Below are positions 24,989 through 37,932 of a stretch of 64,000 nt of DNA, in pieces. The translations under genes and the position numbers were made by a program. The notes under the pieces were generated by a model. The model made no database searches. It was not told the origin of the DNA and was given only the letters and a program-made list of their open reading frames with translations. Positions within the stretch are counted from its first letter, which is position 1; every line of letters starts with the position of its first letter. The stretch spans positions 1,364,001 to 1,428,000 of the forward strand of contig VSJF01000004.1 of assembly GCA_009739215.1 (NCBI GenBank), written 5' to 3'. This stretch comes from Floccularia luteovirens. Its lineage: Eukaryota; Basidiomycota; Agaricomycetes; Agaricales; Squamanitaceae.

Positions 24989-27900
24989 TCATACATGATG
25001 TTGGTGTGGGTGCTTTATATTAAAATTATCGTAGAAGTCGCCAGCAACGGTTTTGTGCCTTCCTGTCGCCCGAGCTTTAATTGCGCACAATTCCCTCATA
25101 GCAACATCCCAAGGAAATCGCGTCCACCCATTCGAATGCTTCTTCTGCTCAGAGTCGTATACATATGCATAAGAAGCTCGCACCCTTGCTATTTCCTCTT
25201 CAGGCAGAACAGAATGGGACGCTAATGGAAATGAAGCAAACTCTCTTGACAGAGCGCGGAATTTGTCTTGCCGAATTTCAATAGGGAGTTCCGTGAACGC
25301 AGCTTTTAATTTCTTGGGGGACAAATTCCTTCGAGGAGACCCTGCACTGATTTGGGACCTATGCTTGTCATATATTCTGTGCACATGCTTAGTGATTTCT
25401 TCTAGTTCTTGTTGTAGACGTGGGGTGTTCTCTTCCACAAGCCAACGTTTCGCGAGATCCAGAATTCTGTTCCAAGGTGCAATCAAGGCCGGATCGACCT
25501 TATGTCGGCCCGCGGCCGCAAAAGTATCCTGAATGGCACCTAGCCTTCTATTACCTTCCTCAGTAGCCTCCTGATGCAGTATGTCCATTATGAAAGGGGC
25601 CATGTTACGTGGACGGGTAAGATTGATGTTGTTCTCTCCCATTCTGCGCTCTTTGTCTTCGTCTGATTCCTTCCATACTGGCGCTCTCTTATTGAAAATC
25701 TTGGTATCGTTAGCCAACACCTCAGGCTTAACTGTCAATCCATTTTTTGACCCGTCCAATGTCATACAAAACCTAGAACTGTATGAAATTCCGATCATTC
25801 TGATAACTTGTAAGGAATACATACATATATGCAAGCCGAATGCTGTCTGGGTGTCTATAGCCTTTCGTGTAAACTGCGTTCTCGTGATATATGGAATACT
25901 TCCCAACAACAGTCGTATCACGGATTGCACCCAGAAGGCATTTCTGCAATGCACGAATTTTTTCATCCATTGTAAAATCAGATATTCGACGAAGAAATTC
26001 AGTGACTGTTTCGTTATGTCCTAAGAAATTTTCACGGATTCCATCAGGTGGATTAGCGAAGTGAAGTGGTGCGTTCACGAAAGGTTCCACTAATTCAGGT
26101 TGGTAAATTAAAAGTCCTTTATCTCCATCGTAATCACCTATCGAGGATTCTTGAGTTACTATGTATGAATCATTGAACAATGAGTATTCTACCTCCAGCA
26201 AGAAAATCAGCTGCTCTTCGGCTTCCTTTCGTAGAGCAAACAATTTCATCAACGAGATAATGCAACTCCGGCCGATCTACCGCTTTCAACTTTCGTAAGT
26301 GTCAGTAAGTTGTCATACACTGAATCATTAGGATTGACCTTTTGTACATCACTCGGTACCTTACAAGGATGTCGCGTGAGCAAAACATCTCCTAACACAA
26401 TATCTGTTTCAATGCCATCAGGTGTCTTTATATTTCGTCTTGAGCTTTTGAAAAAAATCTCGTTAGGTTCCAATATCCCATGTGGATCTAAAATACATGT
26501 TATGTTAACAATGGAAAAAAAGGAGAGGAACAGACCTGGGACAAGGAACGCAGTGGTAGACATTGGGACATCTATCCGATAGGATTTAACATAATTTTTC
26601 ACGCAACTCTTCACGATCTTCTCCAATTTTTCACGTAGCACTGTACAATTTTGAGGAGTGAATCCAGAATCGATTAGGTACATAACCGTCTCCTCCAGAG
26701 TAGATGGACATCCGCTAACTTCATCGCCCCACCATGCAGATGATCGTTTTTCTAGAGCGTCGGCTTGTAAGAATCCATCTTCATCTTCCAGTTCGGTTTC
26801 TTCAACATCGCGCTCAGAGTAACCTTTAACGCGTGCCAACCCTGCATTTTCACGCGCCTTGCGAGCAGTCATCACGCCTCCGATACGCCTAAGGGTGGTC
26901 CACAACCTAAGCATTGCGTCGGGTTCTTCCCATCTTAGTAGAGGTTTAGTAATCTCATCGAGACCCTGCTTGAGTAAAGTGGTAAAAGCGTGGCTACCAA
27001 CCCCGTTTTCGGCTAGATTTATGATAGTCTCCACGGATAAGCGACAGGGTGTCCTCGAGTGTGACATTCGGAGAATATCAAGAACCGTTTGAGCAGGATC
27101 TGGCTCCGAATACCTGATTTTGATTTGTGACGGCCGAAGCATAATTCGAGGAGTCTCGTCCATGTCATATTTGTCTTCTACGAGAAGGCCCTTCAAGTAA
27201 AATGAGCGACTTGGGCTCCTCGAATAGCCTCAGTAGTTCAATCCCTACCTTCGATCCCAGGACACGGACCTGGACTGCGGTCGGCCAATCTTCCCATTCA
27301 AAATGATGGCGCAATATCCTTAGGGCAGCCCTGTTGATCGTGCCTGCACCGTCGGTCATGTCACTTCCTGCTTTGCTGACTGCAGGTCAAGAATTAGCAA
27401 TAAATCATTATCGAGTGGGAGAGACTAACCAATATCATAACCAAATGTAACCTGTGATACATCCAGGGATAAACCAGGGGCTGAATTAGATAAACCTAAA
27501 GCAAAACGGGAAGTCCATTTTGCCATCGTCTGTCATATACATATGAGTAAGAGAGGCCGCATGTAGGGACATGCGCACTTGGGATGAATTTAATTGCAAG
27601 GGATTGTGCCAATCCAAGAACTCCATGAATGATAAACCATGTAGACCCATACTTGATATTATTGAGCGTCCATCGTAGATCTCATTCGTCCTGATAAAGA
27701 ATATATTCGAGTCTTTAGCAAAAAAAGCTCGAAAAACTCCACCGCAAAGAACTACGGGTCGATGTAAGTACTCTAGCATTGCTGTCCCATTTTTGTTCAG
27801 AGCGGTCTTTGATAATTTGACCCGCAAAAGACTTTTACTGCCAAAGCGCCGACCAAACTGGGTAGATGGACCTAATTCAGCACGTTCAAGGAATAATTTA

Positions 27901-28987
27901 ATTTGCGGGGTCTTTGACTTGAAGGCAGTGTCTTTGAGGGTTGCGCGGAAATGAACTTGACCTCCATGCCAATTTACATATTCCTTCCGATCATTGAAGC
28001 CCAAACCGCCGAGTGTGCTTTTTGATAAGACTTCTTCTTCTTTATCTAATTCAGCCCAGGGAGACTAAGAGCCCTTGTCAACAAACATCATTAATTAGAG
28101 AATATGACAAAGCTCACCTTGGCCATGAGTTCTTTGGCAAATGACTTTTTCCAAATCTCCTCGAAAGCTGGATGCGAATAAGAATTTGTAACAAAAGAAA
28201 TTAAGATCCTTACAATCATCTTCCCGGTTCTTGATCAATATTTTCGAAACTTGGGGTACGGCTGCACTGTTTGACCTTAGTTTTGCGAGTATGTCAATGT
28301 CGTCTATAGTGATATCTTCATATCTGAGGACTCCACAAGTAACAAGGCGTGCAATCTCATATTGGACACCATATGGCAAATGCCTAGAATCGAAATACCG
28401 CTGCCAATGGAGAGAAGGTGACTATCTTTACGTCAATAATGCAACCGCAAACTCCTGGTATAAGCTTACCATCACAATGGGAGAATGTGAATTCTCCTTA
28501 ACGTCAGCCTTTCCAGGAGGGGGTACATCCAAAAATGGGTTTTCGCCGTCTTCATCGAGTAGTATTGTCCTGGGCCATTTAGAGGGACGAGATGACTGGT
28601 TTGATGTTGAAGTGATAGATATGTCGCTAGCTTTCCGCTTTCCAAGACTCGTAGTAGAGGGTGTGGTGGATGAGGGGGGTTCTGGTTCGGTTGAAGTTGT
28701 TTGTTGGGTACCTTCTGCATAAGAAACATTCAGCATGGATAAGATTCACACTGAAGAGATGCCCACCCAGGGATGTAGACAAAGCAATAATGAGCGGTGA
28801 GATGTCCTGGTCACCCAGAAAATCGGAACAGTTGGTGTGCTGGATTTACAAATAAAATTATCAAAACATCCTAGCATTTTAACAAGAACAAATTATCAGT
28901 GACGAAAAAAAATACCTGAGACAGTTGGTGAATAGATTCTGTAGACAATGATAAATCTCGGTCCAGAGCTGGGGTTTGATATGGCAT
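24989..28987 (-). CDS. RNA-dependent RNA polymerase (RNAi type)
   Basis: Cellular RdRP of the QDE-1/RDR family, making double-stranded RNA for silencing; roughly 1,150 residues over more than ten exons. Start taken at 28987 (MPYQTPALDRDLSLST). A Ser/Thr-rich, basic N-terminal part (LGKRKASDIS) precedes PYGVQYEIARLV, the fold-defining REYVNWHGG-like region (FNDRKEYVNWHGGQVHFRA), KLFLERAELGPSTQFGRRFG, LHRPVVLCGGVFRAFFAKDS, FGYDIVSKAGSDMTDGAGTI, INRAALRILRHH, then HPCKVPSDVQKVN and the catalytic AGGDYDGDKG (codons about 26117-26138, completed across an intron). The C-terminal helical domain ends with an aromatic HPHQHHV. All Asp residues of the DxDGD motif are present, so the enzyme appears functional. 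Confidence 0.93.
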
Positions 28988-29602
28988 TCCTATGGTCGAA
29001 ATATCCACCACCCGACATTTCTTGCACAGGTAAAAACATACCAATATTACAAGAAAAATCACCAGTTTTGTTCACAAACACAGATAGCTGGGATAAATTA
29101 TGCGATACAAAATGCGAAGATGTAGGCGTTTAGCATGAGACAAGAACAGATAGCGTAGAGCTCAGATCCCCAGAAAATATAGAAATAACAAGATTCAGTT
29201 CGCAAACAATGGTTAGAATTAGATGGTCGCACGCGTAGGCCGTTGCAACACTGATGTTGATATTTCAAGCGACGTCAAAACCACGTGACCGTCGTGTCAC
29301 TTAATAAAATCCAAGTTGCTCAGTTCATGGAGGATGCGGATGGGGACAGTAAAGTATGTCCGTGGCGAGACAAATGAATTGTTGAATCATTGGGTTTGAA
29401 ATTCACCATTGATTTGTTTTTGCAACTTTTCACACTATGTTGGAATTCAAGTTGTTTTATCAGATTTTTCATAGGGCGGAACCAAATTCTTGACTGGCGT
29501 GCTTGATGGTCACACGGTTTGGCGTAAAGCTTGAAATTCTTCTAGCCGGAATCCAGATATATCATTATAAAGGGTAGTTCATGCTTATAAGATTTATTAG
29601 AA
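28988..29602. promoter_or_regulatory. RdRP upstream region with CACGTG
   Basis: About 615 bases between the RdRP start and the 3' end of the J-protein gene. A palindromic CACGTG lies at 29282-29287, about 300 bases upstream of the RdRP start. No coding pattern or repeat was recognised. Confidence 0.3.
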
Positions 29603-30922
29603 TTAACGTTTCCTTACTGCTTTTCTGCGTTTTCCTCCAGCTTTTGATGTTGGCATGCGTGCGGATTTCCCATTTTCACTGGGGGTGGCCGTACCACTTC
29701 CAGGAGTCTCAGAGGCCGAGGTGGATGAGGCATCATCTTCTTCCGCGATATCTACATTCGGTTCTGCGTGTTCCTCTGCTTTTTTATCATTGTTCTTGTA
29801 AATTTTGAAAATGATCTTCTTAAGAGAGTAGAAAAACCAGGTGTCAATAATCGTAGGCTTGGTAGCGGTGGATGAATCTAGAAGGTGCATATTCCCATCT
29901 GCTTCTAGCTGCGGTTTGTATGTGTAAGGAGAGTACATCTGATATGATATTGAATCTCACAAGGTAGACATTTTGTCCCTCAACCACCATATCTATCCAC
30001 TTTGGTTCTCCGTATCCATCCTCGTCTTGCGCGGTGCCAAGGTTCACCTTGACCTGCGTGGAAAGTCAATCCACAACGTCACAAGTCATCGGTATATCCA
30101 ACCTTTCTCTGACCAGTAGTCGGTACCACCTTTGCGCCCCAAGCAGCGACCCTCGCCTTATTGGTGATATTTTCTATACGCTGCAAATCTTTCTTATAAT
30201 TGATACTTTGTATAATGTATTGTAATCCTGAAGTGAGGAAGACCAGAAATCCAAGGACGGACTTTATTTGAGTGATCAGCCAAGATTTCTTCTTTGAAAA
30301 GATAAGAATGGGACTGACTCCAAGGCCTGGTCGGAACCGCGAATAATAATAGCCCGTGCCTCTCCATCTGGGCACTCCATTCTTGTAGAAAAAGTCATAT
30401 CTAATTGAACCATTCTGAGATCCTGTAGATCATTTCCAGTAATCAATGATACCTTTTTCTACTATCCTTATTCCGCAAAATTGTTGACACAACTCCAAGA
30501 CGTGCAAAACGTTCGTGTATTCCCTTGATGTTAGGATTTTTATCCGGGCTATGAATGTAATGTTGGAAGGGTACACATGGTCTGAGGAATGCTGCACTTA
30601 CTGGAGCTGCATGCTCAACTTGCGATATGCCTTTGCGATTTCACCCGTAGTCGCTGTTGAGGGGACATCCAACCATGAATAGAATGTCGTCCCCTTTCCT
30701 TCTGAAGCCTCTATTGAAGATACCAAATCGAAAATTTCATGGTCTTCCTAGAAGAACTAGTCAACAGAGTTCGTTTACTACCAACGGCGATGTGAATACA
30801 TACCTTCTCCCAACTGAGGTAAGACAAATTAGTAGGATGCAAATGCACTCAAATATGTCAACTTACGCTAAAATGGTCGTAGCCAGCACGGCCAATACCC
30901 AAACGAATAGGGAGAGCTTCAT
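29603..30922 (-). CDS. ERJ5: ER-membrane J-domain protein, ERJ5-like
   Basis: Hsp40-type co-chaperone of the endoplasmic reticulum, about 330 residues. The ATG at 30922 gives a hydrophobic signal (MKLSLFVWVLAVLATTILA), then WEKEDHEIFDLVSSIEASEG, the J domain (TFYSWLDVPSTATTGEIAKA, YRKLSMQLHPDKN with the HPD triad built over an intron, HERFARLGVVSTILRN) and DFFYKNGVPRWRGTGYYYSR. PGLG is joined across an intron to SVLGFLVFLTSGLQYIIQS, the transmembrane segment. After it: KVVPTTGQRK, EPKWIDMVVEGQNVYLLEAD and an acidic, then Lys/Arg-rich tail ending RKAVRKR. The order matches yeast Erj5. A start upstream of 30922 is not needed. Divergent from RRN7. Confidence 0.85.
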
Positions 30923-30985
30923 GTTGAAGCAAGAGATAACGTATGTAACAACTTTTTTTGAACTCGCCAGCGGGATGAAGTATCG

Positions 30986-30993
30986 TCACGTGA
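30986..30993. promoter_or_regulatory. TCACGTGA palindrome in the ERJ5/RRN7 divergent promoter
   Basis: An eight-base perfect palindrome sits 64-71 bases upstream of the J-protein start and about 130 bases upstream of the RRN7 start. The core is the bHLH E-box. Location in a 199-base bidirectional promoter suggests it may act on both genes. Confidence 0.35.
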
Positions 30994-31121
30994 CTTAAAT
31001 TTCTCGAAGAGCATCAAACAGATAAGTATCCGAGTAGAAATAGCATGCAGTCCCTGAAACTGTTGGCTTTCTTGAACACATACAACAAGTTCTATACCCT
31101 TGACATAGGGGCACGTTTCGC

Positions 31122-33307
31122 ATGGCACCAAACCCTCGCTGTCCGACCTGTGGTTCGAAACAATGGCACAAAGAGCCATCTAGCGGTATGATTGCATGTA
31201 TTGAAGGTCATATTCTACAAGTGAGTCCGTTGGAAAGTACTTAACCGTTGTGAACCACAAAAATAACCTTATGACTATGGAACTCCACAAGAACTACAGA
31301 AGTGAAAATACACAGCTGGAGGAGCCCGGACCCCATGCTATCAAGAAGCGAGCCTTGAAAAGCAAAAGGAGCAAGGCAGAAAATGGAAATAGTACAGATC
31401 CCAAAAGTATCTCCTATTTTATTTACTGTTCACACCTATCTGAAACCGCGAACATAGTATACCATGGAGCGCGGGATAAATATCTTTATTTCTTGTGTTT
31501 GCAGCTTGTTTTGAGGAAACAAATTGTGGCACTTGTAACGCTATGGAAGGTTCCACTTGAATTTGAAGTAGTTCAATGCCATCTGCCATCTATACGTGAT
31601 CCTAATACTATCATGCTACCGCAGATCATTTGCAAGGACATGTGGGCTCTTAACCTTAGTCTATTGCCTAACCATCCGTCCCCGGAACCGTACATATGTG
31701 CGCAAGAAAACAGAGAAAACAAGATGTCGACTGCGCAGGAAGGCACCAAAGTTTTCACCCCAGTCTCAAAGCCAGATGTACCTTATCCTACCCCAGAACA
31801 GGACGAGGACTACCTTTCTGATACTGGGAAGATTAACCAAATGGGCGATCATATAGGAGTTGATTTTCAGTGATTCTGAGCTAGAAGAATTACTACAGGA
31901 AATGTCTGACGTATCGGATGCTTCAGATGAGGATCCAGGCGATGCAATACCTACATTCACTCGTAATTCACGTAAAGCTAAAGGTACTCTGATCTATGAA
32001 ACCCCCGCGAGTACAGTTGCTGTGCTCGTTGCGACTTGCTGGATATTGAGAATCCCGGTCATATACCGAGATTTCCGGCGGTAAGGATACCCTCGATATA
32101 ATCACATTTACCCGTCCTTTTAATGACAAGCATCTAGCATTATAGAAACTTATGAACTACCATATCTAGATCCGTTATTGCTACTTCCCAAATCGATGAC
32201 CTCTCACCTGACGAGGCAAAGTAGACAAGCTCTTTCACCATATGTAGGCAGCCAATATTTTCTGTTTGACTGCATCAATTGAACGGTGTGTAGCATGCAC
32301 CTAGTGCACTGATGCTGCATTTGCTTGCTTCTCGCCTTGTCAAAGGAAACTATTTTTCATTCGGCATATACACACCCGAGATGAACGCTGCGCCAATATT
32401 GTGGCGGGTCATCAAAGCAATGGGTGGAACTCGTGAGCTTACTCCTGTCATGGAATTCAATGACGCAACATTCTAAATGCCATGAAAGCAACGATGTATT
32501 CACTAACTAAAAGGCTATTGCGAGTACTATCGCATCCATTAACACTCCATCCATCGTTAGCACCTGGAGCACAACGGATCAATGTCCCCGAAGCTGAGAG
32601 TCGCAAATATGACAATATACCTACCGAGGTAGCATTTATGGCTGGGTTCATCATTGTAATCAAGATGGTATATGGACTTGGCAGTAGGAAAAGGTAAATC
32701 TAACAGGGTCGATTGGATACATGAGCGTGTGTAATGCTGACGTTCGGCTACAGGAAGCCTAAAGATGACATTGATCCGGCAAGTTCGCTTCCTGAGATTA
32801 ACGAGTATCTAAGGACACTGCAAGAAGAAACCGAAGCAGAGAAAGAAGCCAAGATATCTGTATTTAGCTCTGAGAATAGAATGTAGGCTTCAATCTTGTA
32901 GAATAGGAAACTCGAGCTGAAGCTGAAGACTTAGGAATATTGGGGAACTGTGCTCAGAGGATCTAGATGATTACATCGGATTCTGTGAGCAGGTGCTACT
33001 GGGTGGAAAGGGGATAGAAGGCGAAGAGAGGATATTGACAGAGTACTTTGGACTAGTAGATGGGGGAGATGTAGCAACAAGGACGGAAAGAATGGAAACA
33101 AGGAAGCAAGACAGAAAGGTAGATGGAGATAGAGGGGAGGGTGAATACAAAATATGGAAGGGACGGGACATAGATGGAACAATAGGAGGAGAGTATGGAG
33201 AGGTGGTATCGCGAGGAGCAGAGTGGTTGTGTGTGAAAGAAGAGTATCTGAATGTGGTGATAGAGACATTAGAGAGACGTGTGACAAGAGAGCTGAGTCA
33301 CGTGTAG
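31122..33307 (+). CDS. RRN7: RNA polymerase I core factor subunit RRN7 (TAF1B-like)
   Basis: TFIIB-related subunit of the Pol I core factor, which recruits Pol I to rDNA promoters. The ATG at 31122 leads straight into a zinc ribbon: CPTCGSKQW and CIEGHILQNYRSE supply Cys, Cys, Cys and His. Then ARDKYLYFLCLQLVLRKQI and VICKDMWALNLSLLP form the first cyclin-like fold, followed by an acidic region (EELLQEMSDVSDASDEDPGD), YETPASTVAVLVATCWILRI, HAPSALMLHLLASRLVKGN, ILWRVIKAMGGT, then LTKRLLRVLSHPLTLHPSLA and KYDNIPTEVAFMAGF with IVIKMVYGL in the second fold. The MGGT-to-PTMYSL join over about 32432-32487 restores the family pattern. Seven or more introns. The stop TAG ends at 33307. Confidence 0.87.
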
Positions 33308-33410
33308 GAGTGTCAATCAGTCGTCTCGTCTCATACGCTTCTCATTGTCCTATCCAGTTCGACTTGGTCTCCATGTTCGACTTCCTTTCCCTCTAGCCAC
33401 TCATACTCCA

Positions 33411-36122
33411 ATGCGTCGTCTATCCTCTCTCTTCCACACAAGGCGTGACAGGGATAAGTCTACACAACAACCCATCACTTCACATAATCACTCCTCTCGA
33501 CTTAACATCTCCTTTATCCCCCTTCTCTCCTCATCAAATTCTCATTCTCATTCCCCATCTTCCACTCCTTCCACTCCCATTCTCTCCTTTGCTAGCGATC
33601 CTGCTCATTCTTCTGCTTCTTCAAGTGGTTCCGCTAGTCTTTGCCTTCATACCCCTTCAGATGATCATCATGTCAAGCTTGTCCGCAATTCCACCAAACG
33701 TTCCTGGAAATCATGGATAGGAGCAAAGCGGTCGTCTCCCACCCTTAAACTTGGTGATACAAAAGACAAAGACTGGGAACATGTGCCTGCTCCTCCTTTA
33801 GCTCAACCCAATCCTCCAGCTGTCCCACCTCTCGTCTCTATCGATACAGATGAGGAGGATACCTTGTCCGACTCGGATGTCCATTCAGAAATGCAATCCA
33901 ATTTGGGATCACTTAATACCACGAAACCTCCCGCACTTTCCTTCAACCAAGCGAAAGAAAATCTTTTAATCTTCACCAAAAATAGTCTCATTCCCCCACT
34001 ACCAACCCCAGTATTCGTGCAACATTCTGCAAGTCCCGTATTTCCTCGGTCTTGCAATCGCACCCGAATTTTGTCACCGTCACATTCATTGCGATCTAAT
34101 ATCCTCAAAACAAATATTCTCAAGCGCTTAGAAGGCCCTGCCTCGTCAATGACACATGTGGATGAAACCGCTATATTACCCTTCAGCCTGCGACCAGCCC
34201 CTGCCGTACAGCACCCCACCACGTTGTCTTCCTTCAATGAGGTGATGCCGTCTAACATGACCAAAGTTTTCTCTGCAAGTCCTGGTCTTGGGCGCTGGAT
34301 TACACGACCTTGCTTTGAAGATCGTTTCGTAGTGTTTTTGCCCATTGATGGGGTAGTCGCGCGTTTACCCGTGGTAGGGTCAGCTTTTGCCGTAGCCGCG
34401 CTAGAGTTTTCAGAAGTTATTGATGTAATGATTGATCCTGATTTCGACCCGTCATCACCGCCTCCGAATCCAACATCAGCATGGGACTCACAAACTCCTA
34501 AAACGCAACAACAAAGCACCGATCCAGGTCGCAGTAGTCATGTGCTGTGTAAGCACGACTTTATCTGCGTTGTTTCTTCCTTTTATTGATGCTGAAAAAC
34601 AAAAACAGCTCCTACTCAAAGTTCAGTTCAAATCACTAACCTCCCCCAGACACACATAGACAGGCATCCATCCACTACTCCTGCTCCCATCCACAATACT
34701 CCAAGTGAGACCAAACCTGGTCCCGTTCCTGAGACTGCTGTCAAGGTGTCACGTATGCAGTCACTATCAGTAACATCTACAGTAAAGCGGGTCGTCCGTT
34801 TTGTTGAGGAAGACGACGACGATGGCGTACCCCTTCATATCGTGAGAATGAAGAAAATGCGCGAGCAGAAGGCGCTGTTTTTACGCCGGGAACAATTGAA
34901 GCGCTTGAAAGAGGAAGATGAAGAAAGACGAAGACAGGAACAGGAACATATTGAAAGGGAGCGCCTACGTATAGCCAGGGAAAAGGAAAAAAGGGAGATG
35001 GAACGAAAATTGTATGCTGACGAAATTTCTGCGACAAGAATGAGAAGGGATATGGCAAGGGTCGGAGGTCCAAAGTCTCAAGGCTCTCTTATTACATCGT
35101 CGGGTTCTTCTTCATCTTTACGGGATCTGGAACGTAATAAACCTCATGATTCCCGAAGGGATTCTTCGAGGTCTGTGGCCGAAGCTTCACCAATACCGCG
35201 GAGGGAACTCTTAGACTCACCTACTACATCCATACCAGTTTCTAATTCTCATCCACGTTATGATTCGTCTCCAAGTGGATCATTTCAGACAAGCCCTGGA
35301 TTTTCACCAGTCACCCCGAGCAGCCTAGGTGGCCTTTCGCGACCACCATCGAACTACTTTACCCATTACTCTTCTTCCGAAGATGTTCGACAAGCTAGCG
35401 GTGGAAGCAGGCGGAACTCATTCGTGGCGGCTGCAGCTGCTTCCCAAAGAGCCTTCCAAGACTCTAGAACTAGCGGCTTCTATCCGATGTGGTCGGGTAG
35501 TAACCAGAGCTTGCACAGCACACCGCCTATTCCACCTATTCCAACTTACATGCACGATATGCCATTACTCCCTCCATCTGCACCATTCATGATGCAAAAC
35601 ACACGCGAAGCAAGACGTTCGTCACCAGGACCATCGAACTCTTCTGGTTCCTTGCGAGGGGGTTCAGCCAACTCCAGCACAGAACGCGTTAATTTACTGC
35701 AGACGCACCACAATCGTTTTTCTCCCACATCTCCTTATTCTCCTATCCACTCATCAACATCATCCCCTGGATCTACTTCCGATCACAAGCCAAGTTGGAG
35801 GCATGAGCAACGGACAACGGACGAAAAGGTGCCAGACCCGCGACGCATGAGTATGCCTATCCAACAGAAGGTCCGCAGCCAGTCCCAGTTGCACGATACC
35901 AAGTCTCCACCAAACTCGGTTTCTCATGGTAGAACTCCTCTACCCAACCAACAGGCACAGGTGTCCAGTCCCTGGACAGCTCCACCCTCCAAAAGTGGGA
36001 GGCCTCCGCTGGCAATGCCAAATACTTCACATTTCCAGTCAAACTCTAGTATCACCTCGAAAGGAAAACAGACAGAGCAATCAGGAAGTAGGGGTGCCAG
36101 GAGACAAGCTACGATCTCATGA
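33411..36122 (+). CDS. Ser/Pro-rich protein with a charged coiled coil, unknown function
   Basis: About 890 residues of mostly low-complexity sequence in two long exons joined by one intron at about 34550-34600 (donor after HVL, acceptor acag). The first part is Ser/Pro/His-rich (SSSNSHSHSPSSTPSTP), with one ordered-looking patch (RCFEDRFVVFLPIDG-type residues then GSAFAVAALEFSEVIDVMID). The second part has an uninterrupted charged helix (about 110 residues in: MKKMREQKALFLRREQLKR, EEDEERRRQEQEHIERER), then a long Ser/Pro/Gly tail with many potential phosphosites. No catalytic motif. Likely a scaffold or cytoskeletal/polarity protein, which is inference. The first ATG after an in-frame stop-free leader is 33411. 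Confidence 0.65.
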
Positions 36123-36787
36123 TACCCTTATCAGTGTTTTCCCTCGAAGATCCATAATGATTGGAGCCGAATAAATATTATGGCTGCCCCAAACGTTTGT
36201 ATAACAATTCCTGCCGCACGCCTCGTTGCCGGTTATACTCTTCTCTCGGAACGGACTGTTTATGACGCAAGACATGCCTTCACACTTTCCTTTACATTCC
36301 ATCTTTATATGTAGTTTGCATCCCCTTTATTCTCCAGCCATCGTATCAACCGCTCACTTTTAGCTCCACCCTGGATATTTTTGCATGTCACAACTTTTCA
36401 CCACAAATTAAACCTCAGTCTGTTCACGTGCCGACAATTTTTTTCTTATATCGTAATTCTTTGCATGAAAAAAGGTCGTTCATAGACTTCCGGACTTTGT
36501 TGATTTACCTATCGTTATCCTACGCTCTACTATTCTTTGCTGTTCTCGTTCATTCCTCAGGCCTTGATAAACATGTTGGCATGTGAGTATTGTCTATAAA
36601 AAAGGCGGCACGGTGACCGTTGGATGACGTTTAGTTAGAAGTGTGGATGTATGATATCATATATTTATACCCCATCCTATCCAGGTGAATCTAGACATTA
36701 TAAACAAGTAATAAAAATACTGAAACGAACATTTATAACTTATTTATACAAGTGTCTGAGACAAAGAAAACATAAACAAGATATACA
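36123..36787. other. Long convergent intergenic region
   Basis: About 665 bases between two converging 3' ends, the longest gene-free stretch of this kind in the window. The right half is notably AT-rich (around 36660-36800). It holds a CACGTG at 36425-36430 but no coding pattern, inverted repeat or RNA gene that I can recognise. Confidence 0.4.
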
Positions 36788-37766
36788 TTATAAACAAATT
36801 GCATCAACTATACGCCTTGCAGGCAATAGATCTCTCCAGACCATTTCACATATTTCCTTTGTGAACGGTACATGGATTTGATCAGCCTTATTCTCAAAAT
36901 CACTAAGAACCTTTGTAACCTCCAATATGGTCACGACCTTCATCTGGGTAACAACATCATCCAAAGAAACATCAATAATTACATTCGGTATGCCGTCAGC
37001 AATTGTTGTGGCAGGTGATGTTTTGGTGATGGTTTCAGCAACGTTCTCGACTCGTTGGATTTCCCGCAAATTTGCACTGTGGGTTGATCGTAAACCTGAA
37101 ATCCTAGCTTCAAGCTGGGTAAAAGATATCGGATGAAAAGTTTAAAGTCATGGGAATGGTATCACGCGTACTACACATACCTCTGCCATATTTACAAAGC
37201 CGCAATCTGCTCTGTGTGAGTCGTCTTCCAGGATTTCCCCATCCTCGAATTCGCGATACGGGGCGGCCATAGAAATCCGCCTAATGTGATCTCTTATTTG
37301 GCAAGTGGTGGCTTTCATACGACGGATAAAGTGAGGTGCATCTTCGCCCCCCGGGCTTTGCAGCGTGGATATTCTTTTGCAGATTAGTTCCTCCGCTAGT
37401 CTTGCTGATCTACGGTTGGCTTGCACCCAGCTTATGAGATTACGCGCATCTTCAAAGAGCTGGGTGCCGCTGTATGCAGTCAACAAGTAGCTTTTGCTGA
37501 AATTTGGACTCTCTATTGTAGATGCCCCAAGTTTCTTTGTTATGTCGAGTAATTGATCCTACTGCAAAGTTATAATCTCCACATGTCAAAAGAACTTGGA
37601 TTACCTACCTCTTGCGCTTCTCCACAAATTGCTGATGAGGATTTTGTAAGCAATGTTGGCTCCACGCGCTCAGTTGCATTAATAAGATCACTAAGGATTA
37701 TAGTTGATTTCCTTGTTAGACAATTTGACAAAATACATACGAAGCAAGTTGAATATAGAGTGACAT
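36788..37766 (-). CDS. Hypothetical helical protein
   Basis: Four or five exons starting MSLYIQLAS (ATG at 37766) give about 260 residues. Later exons read STIILSDLINATERVEPTLL, DQLLDITKKLGASTIESPN, a helix-rich block LFEDARNLISWVQANRRSAR, AEELICKRISTLQSPGGED, IRRMKATTCQIRDHIRRIS, LEARISGLRSTHSANLREIQ, and a C-terminal hydrophobic/acidic part (NVIIDVSLDDVVTQMKVVTIL). Splices at 37130-37190 and 37490-37620 restore one continuous frame. One apparent intron near the start is only about 29 bases and therefore doubtful. No family was recognised; amphipathic helices suggest a coiled-coil complex subunit. Confidence 0.5.
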
Positions 37767-37932
37767 GAATAATGGCAGTCCAAGTGAAAAGTTGCTACTT
37801 TGTGGGTGGTTATATATTTGACCCTCACGGAACGAAATTTAGGATTATGACAACCCTGAACCACAATTCAATACATATAATAATTAAACTCGCTGTAGCA
37901 TTACAATACCACGATCAACTTCTGAAGAATTA

